Numbered from the stretch's first letter, positions 7,110 to 16,193 are shown. The stretch is DNA of 64,000 bases from Ectopseudomonas chengduensis (GCF_015712065.1 NZ_JACFYZ010000013.1:62001-126000), one strand, 5' to 3'. The notes: a model not told the origin generated them from the letters alone. Made by a program: numbers and translations.

Positions 7110-8173
7110 CAGCCTCTCCCTGCCAGGGAGCGGACACTGTTGGCGATCGCCACGGCGGCTACCTGACCGGCATAACCGTAGAACGGTGCGAAGTAGTATT
7201 GGCTGAGGGTCTTGCGCATCGGTCGCTGAGCCTCCCACAGACTGGCATCCTCCAACAACTCTTCGAGGCGACCGCTGTGCTGGTTACCAAGGTGAGGCAG
7301 GTATTTGCGCAGCCAGATGTCCGAGGAGTCCTCGCCCATCAGCGGGTCGGCTTCGGCGTTGGGCAGGTCGAGTAGCAGCACGTTGCGATCAGTGTAGATT
7401 CCGCCGAAGGCGGAGCCGCCGTAGTCGCACAGCAGGAAGTCGGCGAGCTGGAAAAGCTCGACGTTGTCGATATGTTCGCGGATCACGCAGGCGAAGCGTT
7501 CCAGCTCGCGCATACGCGCCGGCTCGTCGGTAATGGTGATCGGATGGGGTTTGACGATGACATTGTAACGCGACTGCAGGCGTGCGACGGCGGCAGCGAA
7601 CAGATCGATCGAGCTGAGCGTGCTCCAGGTCGGCAGCCACACCACGGTCTGCCGATTGGGGTCGAGTTTCAGCTCGGTCAGGCGCGCTGTGCGATCCAGC
7701 GGCTGATTGAAGAAACGGTCGAAGCGGGGGTAGCCCATCTGGATCTTCAGCGTGTCCTGGCAGAATTCCAGGTGCTCAGCCTGATAAGGGCCGAAGCAGA
7801 GGATGCTGTCGTACACCTGGTTCCAGGACTGGAAGTTCCAGCCGGCCTTGCCGTTGGCATACATGAACCGCAGGTTGTAGCGTCCGATGGACTTGGGCAG
7901 GTAGGGCGAGTCTGCGCCACGCAGGTAATGCTGGGGGAAGTTCGACACCAGGGTGGTGTAGCACTCCTTGCGGGCGAGCATTTCGCGTGCGTCACGCCAC
8001 GGCAACTGATGCCGCTGGCAGCCGGCGACCACGGCGTCGATGTCCTGCTGCGTCTTGCCGGTAACGGCGATCTCCACGCTGCCTGCCGGCAGATGCTGCC
8101 AGACCGCGTGGTAGTGATTGAACATCTCAGGGTTGTGAATCAGAAAGCCGAAGCGTTCGAGTTCGCTAGCCAT
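7109..8173 (-). CDS. CDP-glycerol glycerophosphotransferase-like (TagB/TagF fold) transferase
   Basis: A 354-residue soluble protein resembling the catalytic GT-B region of CDP-glycerol phosphotransferases. Features are TVVWLPTWSTLSSI (about 194-207), NVIVKPHPITI (KPH motif), and ADFLLCDYGGSAFGGIYTDRNVLLLDLPN near the C-terminus, which matches the TagF D-x-SS-x-x-E-like donor site in shape with SAF-G in place of SS. Family enzymes transfer a phosphoryl-linked group from a CDP donor. That makes this the best candidate to move phosphoramidate from its cytidine-based donor to the flagellin glycan. It heads the four-gene minus-strand operon, and the CysC-like kinase follows at once. Campylobacter uses unrelated-looking transferases (Cj1421/Cj1422), so this role is an inference. 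Confidence 0.65.
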   Translation of the reverse strand: MASELERFGFLIHNPEMFNHYHAVWQHLPAGSVEIAVTGKTQQDIDAVVAGCQRHQLPWRDAREMLARKECYTTLVSNFPQHYLRGADSPYLPKSIGRYNLRFMYANGKAGWNFQSWNQVYDSILCFGPYQAEHLEFCQDTLKIQMGYPRFDRFFNQPLDRTARLTELKLDPNRQTVVWLPTWSTLSSIDLFAAAVARLQSRYNVIVKPHPITITDEPARMRELERFACVIREHIDNVELFQLADFLLCDYGGSAFGGIYTDRNVLLLDLPNAEADPLMGEDSSDIWLRKYLPHLGNQHSGRLEELLEDASLWEAQRPMRKTLSQYYFAPFYGYAGQVAAVAIANSVRSLAGRG

Positions 8174-8301
8174 GCCGTCCCGTCCTGGCGATTACCGATG
8201 CGCCATGTTACTGGAAATTAACCGGCGGTTGAGGCGCTTCTTCCGTGACGCTTCAGGCTAGGCTTGCTACGCTCGAAACTTCTCTCAAGGGCAGTCCATA
8301 C

Positions 8302-8766
8302 ATGGCATCGATCCATCCGTCCGCGGACGTCAAAAGCCAGTCGATTGGTGAGGGCACCTCGGTCTGGCAGTTCGTGGTTATCCTCGCGCAGGCGCGCATC
8401 GGCCGCGACTGCAATATCAACGCCCACTGCTTCATCGAAAACGACGTGGTGCTCGGTGATCGGGTTACGGTGAAATGCGGCGTGTACCTGTGGGACGGCC
8501 TGCGTGTCGCCGACGATGTTTTCATCGGTCCCAACGCCACCTTCACCAATGACCGACTGCCGCGCTCCAAGCAATATCCCGACAGCTTCCCGCAGACCGT
8601 GATCGAACGCGGCGCCTCCATTGGTGCCGCGGCGGTCATCCTGCCAGGCCTGACCATCGGCGCCGGTGCCATGGTCGGCGCTGGCGCGGTGGTGACCCGC
8701 GATGTTCCTGCCCGCGCGCTGGTAGTTGGCAGCCCTGCACGTATCGTGCGTTACCTGGATGAATGA
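8302..8766 (+). CDS. Hexapeptide-repeat N-acetyltransferase (FdtC/QdtC/WbpD-like)
   Basis: A 154-residue left-handed beta-helix acyltransferase: repeated [LIV]-G-x(4) turns run from ADVKSQSIGEGTSVWQFVVIL through IGAGAMVGAGAVVTRDVPARALVVGSPARIV. SIHPSADVKSQSIGEGT and NATFTNDRLPRSKQYP are typical of acetyltransferases that acetylate the 3-amino group of dTDP-3-amino-3,6-dideoxyhexoses. The aminotransferase follows directly and a FdtA-like isomerase is close, completing an Fdt/Qdt-type set. ATG 8302 is chosen over an upstream start because the family begins near MASIHPSA. It is transcribed divergently from the TagF-like gene; the 128-base gap presumably holds both promoters, but I see no clear boxes. 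Confidence 0.85.
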   Translation: MASIHPSADVKSQSIGEGTSVWQFVVILAQARIGRDCNINAHCFIENDVVLGDRVTVKCGVYLWDGLRVADDVFIGPNATFTNDRLPRSKQYPDSFPQTVIERGASIGAAAVILPGLTIGAGAMVGAGAVVTRDVPARALVVGSPARIVRYLDE

Positions 8767-8767
8767 C

Positions 8768-9877
8768 ATGTTTCCTTTTCTCGATCTGGCCGGGATCAAC
8801 CGGCGCGATGAAGCGGCACTGACCGAGGCGTTTCAGCGGGTGCTGCGTTCCGGCTGGTATGTGCTGGGTACCGAAGTCGCCGCGTTCGAGGCCGAGTACG
8901 CGGCTGCCTGTGGGGTGGCGCATGCCATTGGCGTGGGCAATGGCCTGGATGCACTGACCCTGATTTTACGTGGTTATCGGCAGTTGGGGCGCCTGGACGA
9001 GGGTGACGAGGTGATCCTGCCCGACAACAGCTTCGTCGCCACCGCGCTGGCCGTCAGCGAGGCCGGGCTGACGCCGGTCTTGGTCGAGCCCGAGGCGGAC
9101 ACGTTCAACATCGATCCGGCTACCGTCGAGGCCGCCATCGGGCCGCGCACACGGGCAATCATCGCCGTGCACCTGTACGGGCGTCTGGCCGATATGCAGC
9201 GCCTGCGCGCACTCGCCGATCAGCACGGGCTGTTGCTGATCGAGGATGCGGCTCAGGCACATGGCGCAATGGACGCCCGCGGGCGCGCTGCGGGTGCTCT
9301 CGGCGATGCGGCAGGCTTCAGCTTTTTCCCGGTTAAGAACCTTGGCGCACTCGGCGATGCCGGTGCGTTGACCACTAGCGACTATGCCCTGGCCGAGCAG
9401 GTGCGCAAGCTGCGTAACTACGGCTCCAGCCGCAAGTACGTGCACGAGTTGCAGGGCATCAATTCGCGCCTGGACGAGTTGCAGGCCGCGTTGTTGCGGG
9501 TAAAGCTGGCGCGCCTGCCCGATGATGCCCAGGCCCGACGAGACCTAGCGGCGCGTTATCTGGCCGGCATCGACAACCCGCATCTGCAACTGCCCCAAGT
9601 TCCGCACGTGTCCGAGAGTCACGTCTGGCACCAGTTCGTCATGCGCTGCGAAGCACGAGATGCCTTGCAGGCGCATCTCGAGCGTTACGGCGTACCGAGC
9701 CTCATCCACTACCCGATTCCCATCCATCGCCAGGCCGCCTACGCCGAGTTTGCCGATCGGCACCTGCCGCTCTCGCAACGCCTGGCTGGCGAGGTGCTCA
9801 GCTTGCCGCTATACCCGGGAATGGCAAATGAATGGGTCGAGCAGACCATTGAAGCTTGCAACGCTTTCCGCGTCTGA
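8768..9877 (+). CDS. DegT/DnrJ/EryC1/StrS sugar aminotransferase (FdtB-like)
   Basis: A 369-residue PLP-dependent aminotransferase that places an amino group on a nucleotide keto-sugar. The N-terminus MFPFLDL is the family's opening. GNGLDALTL, IAVHLYGR and IEDAAQAHGA mark the cofactor pocket, and Lys190 in FFPVKNLGALGD is the Schiff-base lysine. With a FdtA-like isomerase and a FdtC-like acetyltransferase as neighbours, the product is probably dTDP-Fuc3N or dTDP-Qui3N; the family cannot tell the two apart. ATG 8768 is preferred, one base after the acetyltransferase stop, though ATG 8759 (adding MND) is also possible. RmlA/RmlB, which would supply the dTDP-4-keto sugar, are not in the window. 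Confidence 0.87.
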   Translation: MFPFLDLAGINRRDEAALTEAFQRVLRSGWYVLGTEVAAFEAEYAAACGVAHAIGVGNGLDALTLILRGYRQLGRLDEGDEVILPDNSFVATALAVSEAGLTPVLVEPEADTFNIDPATVEAAIGPRTRAIIAVHLYGRLADMQRLRALADQHGLLLIEDAAQAHGAMDARGRAAGALGDAAGFSFFPVKNLGALGDAGALTTSDYALAEQVRKLRNYGSSRKYVHELQGINSRLDELQAALLRVKLARLPDDAQARRDLAARYLAGIDNPHLQLPQVPHVSESHVWHQFVMRCEARDALQAHLERYGVPSLIHYPIPIHRQAAYAEFADRHLPLSQRLAGEVLSLPLYPGMANEWVEQTIEACNAFRV

Positions 9878-10025
9878 GGGGAAGGTGGTTCGAGTTTTGC
9901 TTCGGAGCCACAACGACCCTGTTGATCATGTTTTCTTGACGCAGCAACTGCATGGGGCTCGGTCACCTGGAAGGTGATCGAGAGGCAGGCGGGAATGGGT
10001 TATACCAGCGTATTTGGAGCGTTCT

Positions 10026-10436
10026 ATGTCTCTTCAGCACTGCAAGATCATCGATCTGCCAATCGTCGAGGATCGGCGCGGCAACCTCACTTTCATCGAG
10101 GGCGGGCGACATATTCCCTTCGATATCCAGCGTGTCTACTACCTCTATGACGTTCCCGGCGGCTCTCACCGCGGCGGGCATGCTCACAAGGGGCTGCACC
10201 AGCTGTTGATCGCCATGTCAGGCAGTTTCGACATCCTGCTGGATGATGGGCGAACCAAGTTCAAGTACCACCTCAACCGTTCCTATTACGGTCTTTATAT
10301 TCCGCCGATGATCTGGCGCGAGATCGACAACTTCTCCAGCGGCTCGGTGTGCATGGTGCTGGCGTCCGAGCACTACAGCGAAGACGATTATTACCGCGAC
10401 TACGACCAGTTCTCCCTGGCTGCCAACGGCAAGTAA
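10026..10436 (+). CDS. dTDP-4-keto-6-deoxyhexose 3,4-ketoisomerase (FdtA/QdtA/WxcM C-terminal type)
   Basis: A 136-residue cupin isomerase. The opening CKIIDLPIVEDRRGNLTFIEGGRHIPFDIQRVYYLYDVPGG and the RGGHAHKGLHQLLIAMSGS core with its His pair are hallmarks of the FdtA/QdtA family. These enzymes shift the keto group of dTDP-4-keto-6-deoxyglucose from C4 to C3 so that the aminotransferase can act. The Fdt form gives the galacto product and the Qdt form the gluco product; I cannot decide which. It lies 148 bases after the aminotransferase, a gap containing a small TCACCT/AGGTGA hairpin but no clear promoter. ATG 10026 has a GGAG-type ribosome site; an upstream ATG adds four residues but lacks one. 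Confidence 0.85.
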   Translation: MSLQHCKIIDLPIVEDRRGNLTFIEGGRHIPFDIQRVYYLYDVPGGSHRGGHAHKGLHQLLIAMSGSFDILLDDGRTKFKYHLNRSYYGLYIPPMIWREIDNFSSGSVCMVLASEHYSEDDYYRDYDQFSLAANGK

Positions 10437-10507
10437 GCCGCCGTTGTGGCCCGTGGCCGCCATAACCCGGCTGGCTGTTTTCACTTTTTTCAATCGGAGT
10501 TTTCTGC

Positions 10508-13500
10508 ATGCCCCAGGGAAGTCATCTGCCAGACGCAGTGGTCAGCGCCAGGGTCGTTTCCGCCCGAAGCGCCAAGGGCTGTGTCGATCTGACCGAGCTG
10601 GCTGCTGCCGAAAGCTGGTCGCCGGCACCGCTGGAGATGGTGGGGTTCTCTCTGCCGGAAAGCGTGCGGCAGGCCCGGCAGCGCATGCTGGCTCAGTATC
10701 GCGGACGCTTTCACGATGTGCGCCTGGTCGGCGGCATGGCCGGCATTGGCGATATCGCCAACGGTGAGTATGTCTGCGACGGCGTGTATGACAACCTTGG
10801 GCGAGTGAATAACGCCTGGTATGAAAAGCATGGGTTACGTGTCGATGACAGCGGCGCGTGCGCGTTTTTTGCTGGCAAGGGCGAGTCGTTGCAGGTGGCC
10901 AATGCCATCAGCTTCTTCGGTTGGGAAAACGGCAACTATGCGCACTGGTTGAGCGAGAAGCTCGGGCGCTTCTACTGGATCGAGCAGGCCGACCTGCCGG
11001 ACGATACCGTAGTGCTGGTCGAGTCCGGCTTGCCGGCTTCTATCATGGATGCTCTGGCTTTGTTTTGGCCGCGTGAGCGTACGCTTTGTGTGCCGCCGGG
11101 AAGTGCCTGCCAGGTGGCCGTGCTGCACCATTTCTCCGATACCGCCGATATCTGGGAGCCGCGTGCCGGTTACGTCTATCGTGGTGACGAATACCATCTC
11201 TACCCGCCGGCCATCGTCTGGATGGCCAGCCAGGTCAAGGCCCGCTGCGCTGCGGTCGAGGGCCATGACAAGGCCTATCTGATTCGGCCTCCAGGCGGTA
11301 ACGGCCGCACCATCGTCAACCAGCAGGAGCTGATCCGTGAGCTCAGTCGCGATGGCTTCCAGGCCTTTCAGCCTGAGGTGCGCGACTTTGCCTCGCAGGT
11401 GCGTGCGTTAGCCGGTTGCGAACTGGCGATCCTCGGCTCCGGGGCGGCTGCCGCCAACCTTCTGTGGATGCCCCGTGGCGGCACCCTGGTGATGCTGATC
11501 CAGGACAATCCGCAGATGTGGTACTGGTTTTTCCACGCCCTGGCGGCTGCGGTGGGCGTGCGCCTTGTCTATCACCCGGTCAAGGGGTTACCTGGCACCC
11601 ACAGCGTCGTTTACCACTGGAACGTGGAAATCCCTATCGAGGCCCTGCGCCAATGGCTGGCCCAGGATGCACAGCGCGCCAGCCAGGCGCTGCCAGAGCA
11701 GCCACTAGGCGTCGCGACTCTGCAGAGCGAGCTCGCCGGGCGCCGCCGCAGAACACTGCCCGAGCCGCTTTCTGTCGAGCCACAGGAAGAGGGCGTAGAC
11801 GTCACCATTGCGGTGATGTCCTATAACAACGCCGCATTCCTGGCTCAGACCCTCGATTCGATCCTGGCTCAGGAGGGTGTGCGGCTCGAAGTGGTGGTTT
11901 ACGACGACTGCTCGAAAGACCACAGCCTGGAGGTCCTGAAACGTTATGCCGGCGAGCCGCGCCTGCATTTCGAAGTCAATGCCCAGAACCTGGGCATGAC
12001 CGGCAACTACAATAAGTGCGTAGCGGCCGGGCGCGGTCGTTACGTGGTGGTACTGGGTTCTGATGACGTGCTCTACCCGGGCCACCTGGCCTCGCTGGTC
12101 GAGGCTATGGATGCCAGTCCACAGGCTGCGCTGGGCTATACCCAGTGCTACTGGATCGACGAGCAGGGGGGGCGCCAGCAGTACGCGGATCATCCGGGGC
12201 ACCGGCGCGCATCGTATTGCGGTGGGCGTGACGAAGTGATCGACCTGCTGTGTTTCGACAATTACATCACGCCTTCCGCCGCCATGTTGCGCCGTAGTGC
12301 ACTGCATCTCGTCGCACTGCCGGAAGGCGGTATCCATCGCCACGACATGCTCGCTGGCGATTGGGAACTGTGGATTCGCCTAGCCCGTGTGGCGCCCGAT
12401 TTCGTATTCCTGCGCCAACCCAGCGTCGGCTATCGGGTGCACGGCGGACAGATATCCAAGAGCTTCTATGGCAGTGACCGTCCGCTGCGCGAGCACACCG
12501 AGATTCTCGAGATGTGCTTGGATGACGCGCCGACCCGCGCGCGCATGCGAAGCTCCGCGCAACCGATCTGGCAGCTCTACCGTCAGCGTTTCGAGGCCTA
12601 CCCGGCCGAGGTTCGGGCGCCGCTGCAGGTGCGCATCGATGCCGTCCGCCGTGTGCTGCTGGAGCAGAACAGTCATGATGATGTTGCTACGTGCCTGTTC
12701 TCCATCATCCTCACCACCTACAACCGCCCAGATCTGCTCAGGGATGCTCTGGCCAGCGTCGGCAACCAGACCCTGCGCGATTTCGAAGTCATTCTGATCA
12801 ACGACAACGGCGAGCCGGTTGAACACCTGCTGACCAATTACGCGTTCCCCATCACCTATATCCGCCAGGGCCGCAACCAGGGTTTGTCAGCTGCGCGTAA
12901 CGCCGGCCTCAAGCTGGCGCGTGGGCGCTACATCGTCTATCTCGATGATGATGACATCTACCTGCCCAACCACCTGGCCGTGCTGGCCGAGGCCTTCGAG
13001 CAGCATCCAGATAGCGTCATTTATACCGGCGTCGAGTACGTCAATGAAAAGCTGGAGGATGGCCAGCGTATCGAGCTTGGTCGTGGCCAGCCGTTCAAGC
13101 ACGAGGTGTTCGACCGCGACCGCCTGTTCGTGCAGAACTACATACCGGTCAATACCTGGGCGCACCCGCGCGAGATGCTTGCCACGGTCGGTGAGTTCGA
13201 CACCGGGCTGGCGGCGTTCGAAGACTGGGACATGCTCCTGCGTATGGCCACGCGCTACCCGTTTGTGCACGTACCGACGGTGACCAGCGAAGTCCACACC
13301 CGTGCCCCGGGCGCCGGCGGCGACCACATGCTCGGTCGTGAGCGCAAGAACTTCCCGGCTCTGTACCGCGAGCTCTACGAGCGCTACGGAGGTTCCGCCA
13401 GCGAGGGGCTGCAGCGTGGTCGTCAGCAGATGCTCGAAAGCCTGGGGGAACGTCCCCTGAGTGGTCTGGCTCACTGGCTGGCCGAGCGCTTGCCCACCGC

Positions 13501-16066
13501 TGCCGAGAACCGTCTGATCGCCGATTACCTGCAGGAACATCAGGGTGGGCCGCTGATTGGCGTGGTGGTAGTCGATACCGAGGGGCAGTCCGAGGCGCTG
13601 ATGGTCACGCTCAAGAGCCTGCTCGGCGAGCGCTGCCTCTATGCGACGCTGCGTATCCTGGTGATCACCCCGGCCGACGTGCCCGCCACCTCGGCGACGG
13701 ACAAGCTGCATTTCCTGCAAATGACCGACGAGCCCCTGGTTGCGCAGATCAACCGCGCGGTTGAGGCGAGCAATTGCCAGTGGTTCATGCTGGCGCGTGC
13801 CGGCGATGAGTTCACCCAGAGCGGTCTGATGGTCGCCGGGCTCGAACTGGCTGGTAACCCCGAATGCCGCGCGGTGTATGGCGATCAACTGCAACGCCTC
13901 CCGGACGGCAGCTTGGGGGGGGCCTTCCTGCCGGGCTTCAACCTGGATCTGCTGCTCAGCTTCCCGATGGTGATGGCGCGTTATTGGTTGTATCGCCGCG
14001 ATCTGTTCCTCGCTGTCGGTGGCTTCGACTCGGCGTTTCCCGAGGCTTTTGAGTTCGAACTGCTGACCCGCTTCATCGAACAGGAAGGCCTGGTTGGCCT
14101 GGGGCATATCGATGAACCGCTGTTGATCACCGAAGCGCCTACGCTGCGTGACAATCCTGACGAGCGCCGGGTGATCGAGCGTCACCTGGGTAATCGTGGC
14201 TATCAGGCTCAGGTGCTGCCCGGCTTGCCGGGGCGTTATCGGGTGCACTACGGCCATGGCGCTGCTCCCTTGGTGTCGATCATTCTCGCCACGGATGTGC
14301 CTTTGGCCGCTTTGCAGCGCTGTACTGACAGCTTGCTGGAAAAGACTGCCTACGGTCATTACGAGCTGTTGCTGGCCGATAGTGGCACACGGGCTGATGT
14401 CAGCGCTTGGTTGCGCGAGGTGGCGTTACTCGGTGACGACAAGGTTCGCGTGTTTCCCGCAGAAGCTGGGCTCGCGCAGAACCGCGCTGCGGAGCAGGCA
14501 CGTGGCGAATACCTGCTGCTGCTTTCCGGCGAAGCGGCCATCGTCAATGCTGACTGGCTGGGTGAGTTGCTCAACCACGCTCAAAGGCCTGAGGTCGGTG
14601 TGGTCGGCGGCAAGCTGCTGACGTCGAATGGGCGTATCGCCCAGGCTGGGCTGCTGTTGGGTGTCAACGGCCCGGCGACTGCCGCCCTCGCAGGTGAGGC
14701 GATGGATGCGGCGGGCTATATGCACCGTCTGCAGGTGGATCAGAACTACAGCGCCGTCGGGGAGGAATGCCTGATGGTGCGTGCCGAAGTGTTTCGCCAG
14801 ATTGGCGGGATGGATGCCAGGCTGAATGCCTTCCGCGATGTGGATCTCTGCTTGCGCGTGCGCGATGCCGGGTATCTGACGGTCTGGGCGGCAAACGCGA
14901 TCATCCTGCATGAGGCGGAGCAGGTACGGGCCAGCACCGCGGCAGAAGACCAGCTTTACGAGCGTTACCTGCCGCAACTGGCAAACGACCGTGCTTACAA
15001 CCGCAATCTGGCATTGAACGGGCGGGGCTTCGATCTGGAAAGCGACGTGTCCCTGACCTGGCGTCCCCTGAGCTGGAGGCCTTTACCAGTTGTATTGGCC
15101 CACCCGGCCGATCCCTGGGGCTGTGGTCATTACCGCGTCATTCAGCCGCTCTCCGCGCTGAAGTCTCAGGGGATGGTCGATGGCACTCTATCCATGGGGT
15201 TGTTGCAGGTAACCGACTTGGAGCGCTACGACCCGGATGTGGTCGTGTTGCAGCGCCAGATTGGCGATGATCGCCTGGAGGCCATGCGCCGTCTCAAGCG
15301 TTTCTCGCGAGCGTTCAAGGTCTACGAGCTGGACGACTATCTACCTAACCTGCCACTGAAAAGCGTGCATCGGGATCAGATGCCCCGCGATATCCTCAAG
15401 TCTCTGCGTCGCGGCCTGGAGTTCGTCGACCGCTTCGTGGTGTCCACCCAGCCGCTGGCGGAGGCGTTCGCCGGTTTGCATGGTGACATCCGTGTAATCG
15501 AGAACCGCCTGCCGACGAAGTGGTGGAAGGGGTTGGAAAGCCAGCGACGTCGTGGCCGTAAGCCCCGGGTCGGCTGGGCGGGCGGAGTGAGCCATACCGG
15601 TGATCTGGACTTGATCGTCGATGTCGTTCGCGAATTGGCGGGGGAGGTCGAGTGGGTGTTCATGGGCATGTGCCCGGATTCGATCCGGCCCTTCATTAAT
15701 GAATTTCACCCAGGTGTCGATATCGAGTCTTACCCGGTTGCGCTCGCGAATCTGGATCTCGATCTGGCGCTGGCGCCGGTGGAGGCCAATCTTTTCAACG
15801 AGTGCAAGAGCAACTTGCGCCTGCTGGAGTATGGTGCCTGCGGCTTTCCGGTGATCTGTAGTGATCTTGTGTGCTATCGCGGAGACCTTCCTGTGACGCG
15901 AGTGAAAAACCGCTTCCGAGACTGGGTCGACGCCATACGCATGCATATCAGTGATCTGGATGCTGCTGCGCAGGCGGGTGATCGCCTACGTGAGGCCGTT
16001 TATCGTGACTGGATGCTCGAAGGTGAGAGCCTTGAGCTTTGGCGCAAGGCATGGATGCCTGACTGA
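10508..16066 (+). CDS. Giant multi-domain glycosyltransferase, probable flagellin glycosyltransferase
   Basis: A 1852-residue protein of at least four transferase units. Residues about 100-380 look like the DUF563/GT61 family (FFGWENGNYAHWLSEKLGRFYWIE). A GT2 domain starts at about 432 (VTIAVMSYNNAAFLAQTLDSIL, GSDD at 517-520). A second GT2 starts at about 730 (SIILTTYNRPDLLRDAL, DDDD at 813-816). A degenerate GT2-like unit lies around 1020-1220 and another GT2-like unit starts at 1254 (PLVSIILATD) but lacks a clear DxD. From about 1525 a GT-B domain ends with ECKSNLRLLEYGACGFPV. No signal peptide or membrane segment is seen, so it should work in the cytosol on unexported flagellin, like FgtA/Fgt1/Fgt2 proteins encoded between flgL and fliC in other pseudomonads. 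It probably builds the whole glycan stepwise. Confidence 0.85.
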   Translation: MPQGSHLPDAVVSARVVSARSAKGCVDLTELAAAESWSPAPLEMVGFSLPESVRQARQRMLAQYRGRFHDVRLVGGMAGIGDIANGEYVCDGVYDNLGRVNNAWYEKHGLRVDDSGACAFFAGKGESLQVANAISFFGWENGNYAHWLSEKLGRFYWIEQADLPDDTVVLVESGLPASIMDALALFWPRERTLCVPPGSACQVAVLHHFSDTADIWEPRAGYVYRGDEYHLYPPAIVWMASQVKARCAAVEGHDKAYLIRPPGGNGRTIVNQQELIRELSRDGFQAFQPEVRDFASQVRALAGCELAILGSGAAAANLLWMPRGGTLVMLIQDNPQMWYWFFHALAAAVGVRLVYHPVKGLPGTHSVVYHWNVEIPIEALRQWLAQDAQRASQALPEQPLGVATLQSELAGRRRRTLPEPLSVEPQEEGVDVTIAVMSYNNAAFLAQTLDSILAQEGVRLEVVVYDDCSKDHSLEVLKRYAGEPRLHFEVNAQNLGMTGNYNKCVAAGRGRYVVVLGSDDVLYPGHLASLVEAMDASPQAALGYTQCYWIDEQGGRQQYADHPGHRRASYCGGRDEVIDLLCFDNYITPSAAMLRRSALHLVALPEGGIHRHDMLAGDWELWIRLARVAPDFVFLRQPSVGYRVHGGQISKSFYGSDRPLREHTEILEMCLDDAPTRARMRSSAQPIWQLYRQRFEAYPAEVRAPLQVRIDAVRRVLLEQNSHDDVATCLFSIILTTYNRPDLLRDALASVGNQTLRDFEVILINDNGEPVEHLLTNYAFPITYIRQGRNQGLSAARNAGLKLARGRYIVYLDDDDIYLPNHLAVLAEAFEQHPDSVIYTGVEYVNEKLEDGQRIELGRGQPFKHEVFDRDRLFVQNYIPVNTWAHPREMLATVGEFDTGLAAFEDWDMLLRMATRYPFVHVPTVTSEVHTRAPGAGGDHMLGRERKNFPALYRELYERYGGSASEGLQRGRQQMLESLGERPLSGLAHWLAERLPTAAENRLIADYLQEHQGGPLIGVVVVDTEGQSEALMVTLKSLLGERCLYATLRILVITPADVPATSATDKLHFLQMTDEPLVAQINRAVEASNCQWFMLARAGDEFTQSGLMVAGLELAGNPECRAVYGDQLQRLPDGSLGGAFLPGFNLDLLLSFPMVMARYWLYRRDLFLAVGGFDSAFPEAFEFELLTRFIEQEGLVGLGHIDEPLLITEAPTLRDNPDERRVIERHLGNRGYQAQVLPGLPGRYRVHYGHGAAPLVSIILATDVPLAALQRCTDSLLEKTAYGHYELLLADSGTRADVSAWLREVALLGDDKVRVFPAEAGLAQNRAAEQARGEYLLLLSGEAAIVNADWLGELLNHAQRPEVGVVGGKLLTSNGRIAQAGLLLGVNGPATAALAGEAMDAAGYMHRLQVDQNYSAVGEECLMVRAEVFRQIGGMDARLNAFRDVDLCLRVRDAGYLTVWAANAIILHEAEQVRASTAAEDQLYERYLPQLANDRAYNRNLALNGRGFDLESDVSLTWRPLSWRPLPVVLAHPADPWGCGHYRVIQPLSALKSQGMVDGTLSMGLLQVTDLERYDPDVVVLQRQIGDDRLEAMRRLKRFSRAFKVYELDDYLPNLPLKSVHRDQMPRDILKSLRRGLEFVDRFVVSTQPLAEAFAGLHGDIRVIENRLPTKWWKGLESQRRRGRKPRVGWAGGVSHTGDLDLIVDVVRELAGEVEWVFMGMCPDSIRPFINEFHPGVDIESYPVALANLDLDLALAPVEANLFNECKSNLRLLEYGACGFPVICSDLVCYRGDLPVTRVKNRFRDWVDAIRMHISDLDAAAQAGDRLREAVYRDWMLEGESLELWRKAWMPD

Positions 16067-16080
16067 ATGTGCCGTGAAAC

Positions 16081-16113
16081 CCGTCGGGCACTGCAATAGT
16101 GCTCGACGGATTT
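16081..16113 (+). terminator. Probable rho-independent terminator after the giant glycosyltransferase
   Basis: The arms 16081-16092 and 16098-16109 pair over 12 positions, with one G-U pair and a five-base loop. A short T run (TTT) follows. It lies 14 bases past the stop and separates the island from the fliC promoter. The T tract is weak, so efficiency is uncertain. Confidence 0.65.
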
Positions 16114-16193
16114 CAGTCAAAGAGGCCTGAAAGACGTGTGTGTTTGCTTAAGTGGTTGACTGTAAAGAATAAAAAAAAGCTGAAAATTGTCTC

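Noticed and set aside
12887..14359. 490-codon open frame on the minus strand inside the giant glycosyltransferase
   Set aside because: Composition is shadow-like and it has no recognisable domain; the plus strand is a coherent glycosyltransferase.
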